A DNA stretch of 64,000 nucleotides from CALNYZ01 sp942490945. Its GTDB lineage: Bacteria > Pseudomonadota > Gammaproteobacteria > UBA6429 > Thiohalophilaceae. This document shows positions 16,465 to 24,990 of the stretch, one piece after another; the stretch's first letter is position 1; each line of letters begins with the position of its first letter. The translations under genes were made by a program, and so were the position numbers. Location: the NCBI GenBank assembly GCA_942490945.1, contig CALNYZ010000018.1:1054001-1118000 (forward strand), given 5' to 3'. The notes under the pieces are model-generated. The model was not told the DNA's origin, ran no database searches, and saw nothing but the letters and a program-made list of their open reading frames with translations.

Positions 16465-16775
16465 AAAACGCATAAAAATTAGCTGAACAAAGATATTTCC
16501 CTCGATTTCATCTTGGCAAAATACCATTTTGCCTATATAGTTTGTTCAATGTACGCACAAAATCACATGTATGACGAATTTCAATGCACTTCTCGTGCAA
16601 AGCCAGCTGTGTGCGCGACCGTCCCAAATTTATCCTCTCTCTTCCTGCTTCTCCCGTAGGGGAGCATATATTGCCATCAGCGCCAAATGGCGGCGCAAAA
16701 TCCACAATTGATTATTAAGTCAAGATTATGAATTTATTTTCAGCATGTATAATGCTGTATAGCAGGAGTTAAGAG
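16465..16775 (+). other. Intergenic region between pssA and leuA
   Basis: No gene is visible in these 311 bases. It holds a perfect 8-bp inverted repeat GGCAAAAT/ATTTTGCC (16515-16522 and 16526-16533, loop ACC), which could end the pssA transcript but lacks a T tract. A short CGCC-AAAT-GGCG hairpin lies near 16680-16692, and the leuA promoter is at the right end. No leucine leader peptide was found. Confidence 0.6.
16741..16757 (+). promoter_or_regulatory. leuA -10 element inside a CAGCAT-N5-ATGCTG palindrome
   Basis: TATAAT at 16748-16753 lies within CAGCAT (16741-16746), GTATA, ATGCTG (16752-16757), a perfect 6-bp inverted repeat. The -35 region is weak. leuA starts at 16776 with AGGAG at 16764-16768. 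A regulator bound to the palindrome would cover the -10; whether one exists is unknown. Confidence 0.5.
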
Positions 16776-18359
16776 ATGTCTACTGAATCAAAAAATAACA
16801 TGCCAACGCCTGATTCGGAAAAATTGATTATTTTCGATACAACGTTGCGGGATGGTGAACAGAGCCCTGGTGCGTCGATGACCAGGGATGAAAAAGTCCG
16901 TATTGCCAAGGCGCTGGAGAAAATGCGCGTCGATGTTATCGAGGCCGGATTCCCCATTGCCAGTCAGGGTGATTTCGAAGCCGTGCAAGCGGTGGCGAGG
17001 GTGGTTAAAGATAGTCGGGTCTGTGGTCTGGCACGGGCGCTGGATAACGACATCAAACGCGCAGGCGAAGCCCTGAAACCCGCCAACGCCGGGCGTATTC
17101 ATACTTTTATTGCGACCTCACCGATTCATATGAAAATGAAGTTGCGTATGGAGCCCGATCAAGTGGTTGAACAGGCTGTCCGCGCGGTAAAGCTGGCGCG
17201 TCAGTATACAGATAATGTCGAATTTTCTCCTGAAGACGCAGGCCGTTCTGAGACAGACTTTTTGTGTCGAATTCTGGAGGCAGTGATCGATGCCGGCGCA
17301 ACCACGTTGAATATACCGGATACAGTCGGTTATAACGTGCCGGAGCAGTTCGGTGCATTGATTAAAACACTGCGTGAACGTATACCAAATTCTGACAAGG
17401 CAATTTTTTCAGTACATTGTCATAACGACCTGGGCCTGGCAGTGGCGAACTCCTTGTCTGCTGTTATGAACGGTGCGCGTCAGGTGGAATGTACCATCAA
17501 TGGTCTGGGTGAACGGGCTGGCAATGCGTCACTGGAAGAAATTGTCATGGCCGTGAAAACGCGCAAGGATATTTTTCCCTGTAATGTCGCGCACATTGAT
17601 ACTACGCAAATTGTTCCGGCGTCACGCCTGGTTTCCGGCATCACCGGTTTTGTAGTACAACCCAACAAGGCGATAGTCGGCGCCAATGCGTTCGCGCATG
17701 AGTCAGGTATTCACCAGGATGGCGTATTAAAAAATCGTGAAACCTATGAAATCATGAGCGCGCAAGATGTCGGTTGGTCTGCAAATCGTATGGTCTTGGG
17801 CAAGCATTCTGGGCGCAATGCATTTCGCACACGCTTGAAAGAAATCGGTATCGAGTTTGATTCGGACGAAGAGCTAAATAATGCTTTTTCCCGTTTTAAG
17901 GATCTGGCCGATAAAAAGCATGAAATTTTTGATGACGACTTGCAGGCGATAGTCACGGATGCCAACCTGGTTGCAGAAAATGAACATGTAAAATTAATGT
18001 ATTTAAGTGCCTACTCGGAAACCGGTGAAATACCGCATGCCAAGGTGACATTGCAAGTTGACGGACATGAACAGCAGGCAGAAGCTGATGGCGGCGGTCC
18101 TGTTGATGCGGCGTTTAAGGCGATTGAAAAAATCATTAACAGTGACACCGAGTTACAACTTTATTCTGTCAACAACATAACGACGGGTACGGATTCACAG
18201 GGTGAGGTCACGGTGCGACTGGAAAAAGCCGGCCGGATTGTTAATGGGCAGGGTGCCGATACGGATATTGTGATTGCATCGGCAAAGGCTTATGTCAATG
18301 CCATTAACAAGATTACTGATCCGGTATCACGTGCACATCCGCAGTCAGCCGATGTGTAG
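16776..18359 (+). CDS. leuA: 2-isopropylmalate synthase
   Basis: First committed step of leucine synthesis: acetyl-CoA plus 2-oxoisovalerate gives 2-isopropylmalate. 527 residues, LeuA type 1. The TIM barrel has the HMGL signature FDTTLRDGEQSPGASM (~20-35), metal ligands VHCHNDLG, and GLGERAGNASLEEI; the C-terminal allosteric domain for leucine feedback spans about 375-505. AGGAG seven bases before the ATG fixes the start. It follows ilvBNC-pssA, the conserved order for this group. Confidence 0.97.
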   Translation: MSTESKNNMPTPDSEKLIIFDTTLRDGEQSPGASMTRDEKVRIAKALEKMRVDVIEAGFPIASQGDFEAVQAVARVVKDSRVCGLARALDNDIKRAGEALKPANAGRIHTFIATSPIHMKMKLRMEPDQVVEQAVRAVKLARQYTDNVEFSPEDAGRSETDFLCRILEAVIDAGATTLNIPDTVGYNVPEQFGALIKTLRERIPNSDKAIFSVHCHNDLGLAVANSLSAVMNGARQVECTINGLGERAGNASLEEIVMAVKTRKDIFPCNVAHIDTTQIVPASRLVSGITGFVVQPNKAIVGANAFAHESGIHQDGVLKNRETYEIMSAQDVGWSANRMVLGKHSGRNAFRTRLKEIGIEFDSDEELNNAFSRFKDLADKKHEIFDDDLQAIVTDANLVAENEHVKLMYLSAYSETGEIPHAKVTLQVDGHEQQAEADGGGPVDAAFKAIEKIINSDTELQLYSVNNITTGTDSQGEVTVRLEKAGRIVNGQGADTDIVIASAKAYVNAINKITDPVSRAHPQSADV

Positions 18360-18378
18360 TAAATAACGCGAGGGGAAA

Positions 18379-19143
18379 ATGTCAGGCTCACTTTCAGCAA
18401 GACAACATGCATATCTTCAGGCGATGGGAATTGATGTCTGGCTGCATAAAGATACCGTGACGCCTGCAATGCTTGTGCCGGCAGTCCCTGATCCAGGTGG
18501 CCAACAATTGGCGGCGACAGAGTCGGTGTCACCATTGGTGAACAAGAAGCAGACGAAAGACCTGCCGCCTGCAGCTGATGTTAGCCAGCTCGATTGGCCC
18601 GCACTGCAATATACCGTGCAGGCATGTACCGCGTGTGAATTACATCAAGCACGCACACAAACTGTATTCGGTACCGGGAATGCACATGCTGACTGGCTTA
18701 TCGTTGGTGAAGCACCGGGTGCGGAGGAAGACAGGCAGGGCGAGCCGTTTGTCGGCAGTGCCGGGCAACTGTTAAATGCAATGTTGCTGGCGATTGGTTT
18801 GACGCGACAGCATGTTTATATTGCAAACATACTCAAATGTCGTCCACCGGGAAATCGCGATCCAAAGCCGGAAGAAGCGGCGCAATGTAGCGTCTATTTG
18901 CAGCGGCAGATTGAATTAATCCAGCCAAAACTCATACTGGCCGTCGGTCGTGTTGCTGCGCAGCGTTTGCTTGAGACGCAATCCAATCTGTCCAGATTAC
19001 GCCAAAAAGTACACTGGCTTGAACCACAGCAAATTCCGGTTATCGTGACCTATCATCCTGCCTATTTACTACGTTCACCAACCGAGAAACGTAAGGCATG
19101 GGAAGACCTGTTATTTGCACAAAATGAGTTGCAACGACTATGA
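18379..19143 (+). CDS. Type-4 (Fe-S) uracil-DNA glycosylase
   Basis: Removes uracil from DNA in base-excision repair. 254 residues. An N-terminal region of ~75 residues, variable in the family, precedes the catalytic domain. It has motif A GEAPGAEEDRQGEPFVGSAG, motif B HPAYLLRSP, and four cysteines placed for a 4Fe-4S cluster: CTAC in the N-part, KCRPPGNRDP, and the Cys in AAQCSVYL. It is adjacent to rimI, a common pair in gammaproteobacteria. Confidence 0.93.
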   Translation: MSGSLSARQHAYLQAMGIDVWLHKDTVTPAMLVPAVPDPGGQQLAATESVSPLVNKKQTKDLPPAADVSQLDWPALQYTVQACTACELHQARTQTVFGTGNAHADWLIVGEAPGAEEDRQGEPFVGSAGQLLNAMLLAIGLTRQHVYIANILKCRPPGNRDPKPEEAAQCSVYLQRQIELIQPKLILAVGRVAAQRLLETQSNLSRLRQKVHWLEPQQIPVIVTYHPAYLLRSPTEKRKAWEDLLFAQNELQRL

Positions 19144-19165
19144 TAATGCATATGAAGGACATCAT

Positions 19166-19642
19166 ATGAGTGCAGTCATTTCACCAGGCGATAACGGTGT
19201 TCGGCCGATGCGCACCATTGATCTGGACGAGATCATGTCAATCGAGAATCGCTTGTACGATTTTCCCTGGACCAAAGGTATTTTTTACGATTGCCTCAAT
19301 GTCGGATATTCCTGCTGGGTGTATCAGGAAGACGAAATGATTCTGGCCTATGCCGTTATGTCAGCGGCTGCAGGTGAAGCACATATTTTAACTCTGTGTG
19401 TGCATCCGCGTGTGCAACGACAGGGCTACGGTCGTATGCTGTTAAGTCATATGCTGGAAGCGGCCCGTTCGTATAAGGCCGAAACGATTTTACTTGAAGT
19501 GCGCATGTCAAACCGTGCGGCGATTAACCTGTATCAAAAATCCGGTTTTAGTGAAGTCGGTACACGGGCTAACTATTATCCGGCTGTGAATGGTCGTGAA
19601 GATGCGATTATTATGGCGCTCGATCTGACAGACTATACCTGA
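19166..19642 (+). CDS. rimI: Ribosomal protein S18-alanine N-acetyltransferase
   Basis: GNAT acetyltransferase that acetylates the N-terminus of S18. 158 residues from ATG 19166, which has AAGGA 6 bases before it; the longer frame from 19115 overlaps the UDG gene. RimI hallmarks are seen: DLDEIMSIENRLYDFPWTKGIF at the N-terminus, the acetyl-CoA loop VHPRVQRQGYGRMLL, EVRMSNRAAINLYQKSGF and the terminal RANYYPAVNGREDAIIM. Confidence 0.94.
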   Translation: MSAVISPGDNGVRPMRTIDLDEIMSIENRLYDFPWTKGIFYDCLNVGYSCWVYQEDEMILAYAVMSAAAGEAHILTLCVHPRVQRQGYGRMLLSHMLEAARSYKAETILLEVRMSNRAAINLYQKSGFSEVGTRANYYPAVNGREDAIIMALDLTDYT

Positions 19643-19681
19643 AATAATTTTTAACTAACTTCTCAACTCCCACCAATAAAT

Positions 19682-20497
19682 ATGGAACACGCAGAATTAC
19701 AGGAAATTGAGTCGCTCGTTAAACTTGCCGCTCAGAAGTATATCTTGCCAAAATATCAGCAGGTTACACCGGGTGTAAAAGATGATGGCAGTTTGATAAC
19801 GGAAGTAGACTGGAATGTACAAAATTATCTTCAGGCTGAATTAAAAAAACGTTATCCACATATTGAAATGCTGGCTGAAGAAATGACAGAACAGCAACAG
19901 CTTGAGATGTTTAATAACAATTTGTCAGGAATCTGGTGTCTTGATCCGCTGGACGGAACGCGAAATTTTTCTTCAGGTGTTCCCTTCTTCAGTGTGTCTC
20001 TGGCGCTTATACAAGACAAGGAAATTACACTTGGTATAGTCTACGATCCGTTACGCGATGAAAGCTTCAGTGCTCTCAGGAATAAAGGTGCCTGGTTAAA
20101 TGGTCAACCATTACACAGACCCGATATCACTTATCCTATCGAACAAACAACCGCAATCATCGATTTCAAACGTTTACCGGTAGCACTGGCACAGAAGATA
20201 GCGACAAACCCGCCGTTTAGTTCACAACGCAGCTTTGGCTCGGTGGCGCTTGACTGGTGTTATATGGCAATCGGTCGGTGCCATTTGTACCTGCATGGCA
20301 AGCAAAATTTATGGGATTTTGCGGCGGGTTATGTGATTTTTCATGAAGTTGGCGCACAGACAGGCAAAGCAAAGCATGGCTTTGCCTGCACACTGCAAGG
20401 TGAAGACGTGTATAATCGCACGCTTGCCAAACGCTCGGCCGTGTTGGCGAGTAATGAAACCTTGTTTAATCAGTGGACTGAATTTTTGTCCGAATAA
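19682..20497 (+). CDS. Inositol monophosphatase-family phosphatase
   Basis: A 271-residue Mg2+-dependent phosphatase of the IMPase/FBPase/CysQ superfamily. Metal-binding motifs are present: LAEEMTEQ (Glu-Glu), WCLDPLDGTRNFSSGVPFFS (the D-P-x-D-G-T signature) and NLWDFAAGYVIFHEVG (WD-x-AAG) near the C-terminus. Sequence alone cannot separate inositol-phosphate, PAP or fructose-bisphosphate specificity; it is neither a typical SuhB nor a typical CysQ. It lies between rimI and prfC without clear operon links. Confidence 0.85.
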   Translation: MEHAELQEIESLVKLAAQKYILPKYQQVTPGVKDDGSLITEVDWNVQNYLQAELKKRYPHIEMLAEEMTEQQQLEMFNNNLSGIWCLDPLDGTRNFSSGVPFFSVSLALIQDKEITLGIVYDPLRDESFSALRNKGAWLNGQPLHRPDITYPIEQTTAIIDFKRLPVALAQKIATNPPFSSQRSFGSVALDWCYMAIGRCHLYLHGKQNLWDFAAGYVIFHEVGAQTGKAKHGFACTLQGEDVYNRTLAKRSAVLASNETLFNQWTEFLSE

Positions 20498-20516
20498 TAG
20501 TTAAGTTGTTATCCGT

Positions 20517-22094
20517 ATGTCACTCGAATCAGAAACCGCGCGCCGGCGTACCTTTGGTATCATTTCACACCCTGATGCGGGCAAGACCACGCTCACTGAA
20601 AAGTTGTTGCTGTATGGTAATGCCATTCAAATGGCCGGCACAGTAAAAGGCCGCAAGGCCGCACGTCACGCCACCTCTGACTGGATGGAACTGGAGAAAC
20701 AACGCGGTATATCAGTTACCTCGGCAGTGATGCAGTTTCCCTATAAGGATTGCATCATTAACCTGCTGGACACTCCCGGTCACGAAGATTTCTCGGAAGA
20801 CACCTACCGCACATTGACGGCGGTTGATTCTGCCTTGATGGTAATTGACAGTGCCAAGGGTGTGGAAGGTCGTACTATCAAGTTAATGGATGTTTGTCGC
20901 TTGCGTGACACGCCGATTCTGACGTTTATTAACAAGCTGGATCGGGAGGGTCGCGATCCTGTCGATTTAATGGATGAAGTGGAAGATATCTTGAATATTC
21001 AATGCGCCCCTATTACCTGGCCAATCGGTATGGGCAAGCAGTTCAAGGGTGTGTTTCACATCTACGATGACAAAATACATTTATACAGCGCCACACACTC
21101 AGGCAAGAAACAATCAGGTGAAGTAATTTCCGGTATTGATAACCCGCGTCTGGATGAGGTGTTAGGTCCGGTCGCGCAGGAATTGCGTGAAGAGATTGAA
21201 CTGGTAAGAGGCGCCAGTCATGAATTTGACCGACAAGCCTTTCTCGATGGCAAATTAACACCGGTATTCTTTGGTTCTGCAATGAACAACTTTGGGGTTG
21301 AAGAATTGCTGGACTACTTTTTGAAGGCCGCACCGGCACCGCAACCACGCATGACCGATGTTCGCGAGGTAAAGGCAGCAGAAAAAGAATTCAGCGGTTT
21401 TATATTTAAAATTCAGGCGAATATGGATCCACAGCATCGGGATCGTATTGCCTTTATGCGCGTCTGTTCAGGCCAATATACGCGTGGCATGAAAATGCAT
21501 CAGGTGCGGATAAATAAAGACGTCAAGATAGCCAATGCCATTACCTTTATGGCTGCCGAACGTGAACATGTCGAAGAGGCGTATCCGGGCGATATTATTG
21601 GCCTGCATAACCATGGCACAATTCAGATCGGTGATACCTTTACACAAGGTGAGAATCTGAAATTCACCGGTATACCGAATTTTGCACCGGAATTGTTTCG
21701 TCGTGTGCGTCTGAAAGACCCATTAAAACTCAAGCAGTTGCAAAAAGGGCTTGATCAGTTGAGTGAAGAAGGTGCCTCGCAGGTATTTCGTCCGTTAAAC
21801 AGTAATGATGTGATTGTCGGTGCGGTCGGTGTGCTGCAGTTTGAAGTGGTGGCCTTTCGCCTGAAAAATGAATATAGCGTTGAATGCGGCTTTGAAAATG
21901 TGAATGTTTCCCATGCAAGATGGGTAGATAGCAAGGATGCAAAAAAACTCGAAGAGTTTAGAAAAAAGGCCAGCGATAACCTGGCGATTGATGCCGCCGG
22001 CAGCCTGACCTATATTGCTCCGAGCAAGGTTAATCTTGATTTAACCATCGAGCGCTGGCCAGATATTCACTTTTTTGCCACCCGCGAGCACTAA
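20517..22094 (+). CDS. prfC: Peptide chain release factor 3
   Basis: GTPase that recycles RF1 and RF2 after termination. 525 residues, normal for RF3. G1 SHPDAGKTTLTEKLLL, the switch segment WMELEKQRGISVTSAVMQF, G3 DTPGHEDFSEDTYR and G4 NKLDREGRD are all intact, followed by beta-barrel domains II and III ending FFATREH. Start MSLESETARRRTFGIISHPD is the usual one. Confidence 0.97.
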   Translation: MSLESETARRRTFGIISHPDAGKTTLTEKLLLYGNAIQMAGTVKGRKAARHATSDWMELEKQRGISVTSAVMQFPYKDCIINLLDTPGHEDFSEDTYRTLTAVDSALMVIDSAKGVEGRTIKLMDVCRLRDTPILTFINKLDREGRDPVDLMDEVEDILNIQCAPITWPIGMGKQFKGVFHIYDDKIHLYSATHSGKKQSGEVISGIDNPRLDEVLGPVAQELREEIELVRGASHEFDRQAFLDGKLTPVFFGSAMNNFGVEELLDYFLKAAPAPQPRMTDVREVKAAEKEFSGFIFKIQANMDPQHRDRIAFMRVCSGQYTRGMKMHQVRINKDVKIANAITFMAAEREHVEEAYPGDIIGLHNHGTIQIGDTFTQGENLKFTGIPNFAPELFRRVRLKDPLKLKQLQKGLDQLSEEGASQVFRPLNSNDVIVGAVGVLQFEVVAFRLKNEYSVECGFENVNVSHARWVDSKDAKKLEEFRKKASDNLAIDAAGSLTYIAPSKVNLDLTIERWPDIHFFATREH

Positions 22095-22142
22095 TCCGTA
22101 AAATTTCCTGCCCGAGTCTGTACATATTCTAAGAAATTATAT

Positions 22143-22170
22143 TTGACAGTGTTCAATATATCGTTATAAT
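22143..22170 (+). promoter_or_regulatory. Strong promoter of the TetR-aas operon
   Basis: TTGACA (22143-22148) and TATAAT (22165-22170), both perfect consensus, are separated by 16 bases. Initiation near 22177 falls within the second operator-like palindrome. Such a strong promoter before a repressor gene usually implies autorepression. Confidence 0.85.
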
Positions 22171-22185
22171 TTTGAACAGTGTTCA
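22143..22185 (+). promoter_or_regulatory. Two operator-like palindromes for the TetR regulator
   Basis: TGAACAGTGTTCA at 22173-22185 is a perfect 13-bp palindrome. A near copy TGACAGTGTTCA, lacking one A, is at 22144-22155 and overlaps the -35. The centres are about 30 bp apart, three helical turns, so two dimers could bind the same face. One covers the -35 and the other the start site. Confidence 0.75.
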
Positions 22186-22203
22186 TTAAATAGAAAAGAC
22201 GGC

Positions 22204-22830
22204 ATGGGCAGACGAAGCGATCATTCCAGAGAACAAATTCGTGACATGGCATTGGCAGCAGCTGAATCCATTGTTATTCATGATGGGCCTACCAAACTCA
22301 GCACGCGCAAGGTGGCACGGTCTATTGGCTATACTGCCGGGACCTTGTATCTTGTCTTTAAAAACTTTGATGACCTGGTGCTGCATGTCAATTCACGAAC
22401 CCTGGATGACCTTTACAAATATCTGGAGCAACACGCGGATTTTTCGAATGCATCACCGGTAAAAAGTATTAAATCCATCGCAAAAGCTTATTATGATTTT
22501 GCGCAGGCGGATTACCAGCGCTGGAGATTGTTGTTTGAATATCATGCACAGGAAGGTACCGATAATCCTGACTGGTTTCAGGAACAAATAAGGCAGATTT
22601 TTACGTTGGTTGGCGCGCAATTGGCCAGACTATTGCCACACCTGGACGATGATTCAATACAGCGAACAGCGCATAGCTTGTGGAGTGGTGTGCATGGTAT
22701 CTGTGTATTGCAATTAAGTGATAAATTAACGATTGTACATAATGTTGACGCTGTAGAACTGACTGATGACTTGGTGACCAATTACTTGCAAGGCATGGTA
22801 ATGGAGAAGGGAGACAAACATGCTGTTTAG
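22204..22830 (+). CDS. TetR-family repressor
   Basis: A 208-residue regulator. The N-terminal HTH (residues ~10-55: SREQIRDMALAAAESIVIHD and LSTRKVARSIGYTAGTLYLVFKNFDDLV) is typical of TetR. The C-terminal ligand domain (WRLLFEYHAQEG ... HSLWSGVHGICVLQLSDKL) resembles the WHG/TetR_C_33 type. It is preceded by a consensus promoter carrying two palindromes, and its 3' end overlaps the acyltransferase gene by 11 bases. It therefore most likely represses its own operon and responds to an acyl or phospholipid-related ligand; the ligand is inference. Confidence 0.88.
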   Translation: MGRRSDHSREQIRDMALAAAESIVIHDGPTKLSTRKVARSIGYTAGTLYLVFKNFDDLVLHVNSRTLDDLYKYLEQHADFSNASPVKSIKSIAKAYYDFAQADYQRWRLLFEYHAQEGTDNPDWFQEQIRQIFTLVGAQLARLLPHLDDDSIQRTAHSLWSGVHGICVLQLSDKLTIVHNVDAVELTDDLVTNYLQGMVMEKGDKHAV

Positions 22831-24970
22831 GATAGGACGCTGGCTATTCAGGTTATGTTATCGGGTCGAAGTGAAAGGCCTGGACAATTACTACCAGTCA
22901 GGCAAGCGTACATTAATTGTTGCCAACCACACCTCCTTTCTTGATGCGGCATTATTGACGCTATTTTTGCCAGGTGATTTCAGTTTTGCCATTCATACAC
23001 GCATTGTCAATCAATGGTTCATGAAGCCGTTCAGAAATATGTTCAAGCTTTTTATTATGGATCCGACCAATCCATTTTCGCTCAAATCGCTGATTAAATA
23101 CCTGAAGGCTGATCACAAGGTGGTGATCTTTCCCGAAGGTCGTATCACGAAAACCGGTTCTTTAATGAAAATATATCATGGCACCGGCCTGGTGGCTGAT
23201 CGCTCGGAGTCTGACGTATTACCCATTCGTATTGATGGTGCACAATACACACCGTTTTCAAAATTACGCGGCATCATCAGATTGCACTGGTTCCCGAAAA
23301 TAACCATTACAATTTTACCCGCACGAAAGATTAAGGCACCAGCGCACATCAAGGGCAGACAACGGCGTAATGTTGCCGGACAGATGTTAACTGACATTAT
23401 GAATGAAATGATGTTTGCGACAAGCAACTATCATCGTACCTTGTTCGATGCGGTTATTGATGCAGAAAAAACCCATGGTGCCGATCATATAATTGCGAAT
23501 GACGTTGAGAGAAAGCCGTTGACTTATCGACAACTGATTCAACGCAGTTTTTTGCTGGGCGATTTCTTTGCAAAAGAAACTGCCTATGGTGAATATGTTG
23601 GAGTTATGTTGCCGAGCATGTGCAGCACGCTGATAACCTTCATGGCACTGCAAAGTCAGGGACGCGTCCCGGCGATGCTGAATTTTTCGACCGGCACAAA
23701 AAGTATGCTGTGTGCATGTGAAACGGCAAACATAAAGCTGGTATACACATCAAGACGTTTCGTAAAACTGGCGAAGCTCGAAGAAACCATTACTGAATTG
23801 TCAAAAAATGTAAAAGTACTCTATCTGGAAGATATTATTCCGAAAATTTCACTGACAGATAAAATTAAAAGTCTTTTCTCAGCATGGTTTGCAAGATTTA
23901 ATTATCATTCGCGCAATCCATCTGTGTCACCAAATGATCCTGCCGTCATACTGTTTACATCGGGTTCGGAAGGCATGTCAAAAGGTGTGGTGTTGTCTCA
24001 CGCAAATCTGCTGGCAAATGGTGTGCAGATGTCGACGCGGGTAGATTTTAATGCCCAGGATATAATTTTAAATGCCTTACCACTGTTTCATTCATTTGGG
24101 CTGACTGCAGGTACGCTTATCCCGCTTGTTTCGGGTATGCGCGTATTTTTTTATCCTTCACCGTTGCATTATCGAATCATTCCGGAAGTTGCCTATGACA
24201 TCGGGGCAACCATTATGTTTGGTACCAACACCTTCCTGGCAAATTACGCGCGTTTTGCACACCCTTATGATTTTTACAGTTTACGCTATGCATTTGCTGG
24301 TGCCGAAAAATTACAGGAGTCGACTCGCCGCGTATGGGGTGAAAAATTTGGTGTGCGTGTATTTGAAGGCTATGGTGCGACAGAAACCAGTCCGGCATTG
24401 TCAACTAATACGGCAATGGATAACAAGACCGGCAGCGTTGGGCGATTTTTGCCTGGTATTGAATATACTTTAATGCCGGTACCTGGAGTGGCTGATGGTG
24501 GCAGACTGATGGTGAAGGGACCCAATATTATGCTGGGGTATTTATTACACAATGCTCCCGGTGTGCTTGTTCCTCCTGAAACTGAATTGGGTAAGGGTTG
24601 GTATGACACTGGTGATATAGTGACGATTGATGATGACGGATTTGTCACCATACAGGGCAGAGCGAAGCGATTTGCAAAGATTGCGGGAGAAATGGTGTCA
24701 CTAACCGCTGTTGAGGAATTTATTGATTCGCTCTGGCCTGATCACCGACATGCAGTCATTGCCATAGCCGATGAACGTAAGGGTGAGAAGCTGGTGTTGG
24801 TCACGGAGAATTTTACCGCAGAGCGAAAACACATCGCGTCGCATGCAAAAGCAACTGGATTGGGTGAGATTAATCTGCCACGCAATATCGTACATATAAA
24901 AAGGTTGCCAGTGCTCGGTACTGGTAAAACAGATTATATATCTGTTACTGAATTCGTTGCGAAAACCTAA
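22820..24970 (+). CDS. aas: Acyltransferase / acyl-ACP synthetase fusion (Aas-like)
   Basis: A 716-residue two-domain protein matching the size and order of E. coli Aas (719). The N-terminal PlsC-type acyltransferase (1-~195) has ANHTSFLDA (H-x4-D) and FPEGRITKTGS. The C-terminal ANL adenylating domain (~215-716) has LFTSGSEGMSKGVVLSHANL, YGATETSP, YDTGDIVTID and the catalytic Lys near the end in LGTGKTDYI. Aas re-acylates lysophosphatidylethanolamine in the inner membrane using fatty acid, ATP and ACP. Translationally coupled to the TetR gene and followed 20 bases later by a UMF1 transporter, instead of the LplT flippase found in E. coli. Confidence 0.9.
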   Translation: MLFRIGRWLFRLCYRVEVKGLDNYYQSGKRTLIVANHTSFLDAALLTLFLPGDFSFAIHTRIVNQWFMKPFRNMFKLFIMDPTNPFSLKSLIKYLKADHKVVIFPEGRITKTGSLMKIYHGTGLVADRSESDVLPIRIDGAQYTPFSKLRGIIRLHWFPKITITILPARKIKAPAHIKGRQRRNVAGQMLTDIMNEMMFATSNYHRTLFDAVIDAEKTHGADHIIANDVERKPLTYRQLIQRSFLLGDFFAKETAYGEYVGVMLPSMCSTLITFMALQSQGRVPAMLNFSTGTKSMLCACETANIKLVYTSRRFVKLAKLEETITELSKNVKVLYLEDIIPKISLTDKIKSLFSAWFARFNYHSRNPSVSPNDPAVILFTSGSEGMSKGVVLSHANLLANGVQMSTRVDFNAQDIILNALPLFHSFGLTAGTLIPLVSGMRVFFYPSPLHYRIIPEVAYDIGATIMFGTNTFLANYARFAHPYDFYSLRYAFAGAEKLQESTRRVWGEKFGVRVFEGYGATETSPALSTNTAMDNKTGSVGRFLPGIEYTLMPVPGVADGGRLMVKGPNIMLGYLLHNAPGVLVPPETELGKGWYDTGDIVTIDDDGFVTIQGRAKRFAKIAGEMVSLTAVEEFIDSLWPDHRHAVIAIADERKGEKLVLVTENFTAERKHIASHAKATGLGEINLPRNIVHIKRLPVLGTGKTDYISVTEFVAKT

Positions 24971-24990
24971 TTAAAACAAGGGGCATAAAA

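Noticed and set aside
16515..16533. GGCAAAAT/ATTTTGCC repeat as a terminator
   Set aside because: Perfect but AT-rich stem with no T tract; kept only as a note on the pssA-leuA gap.
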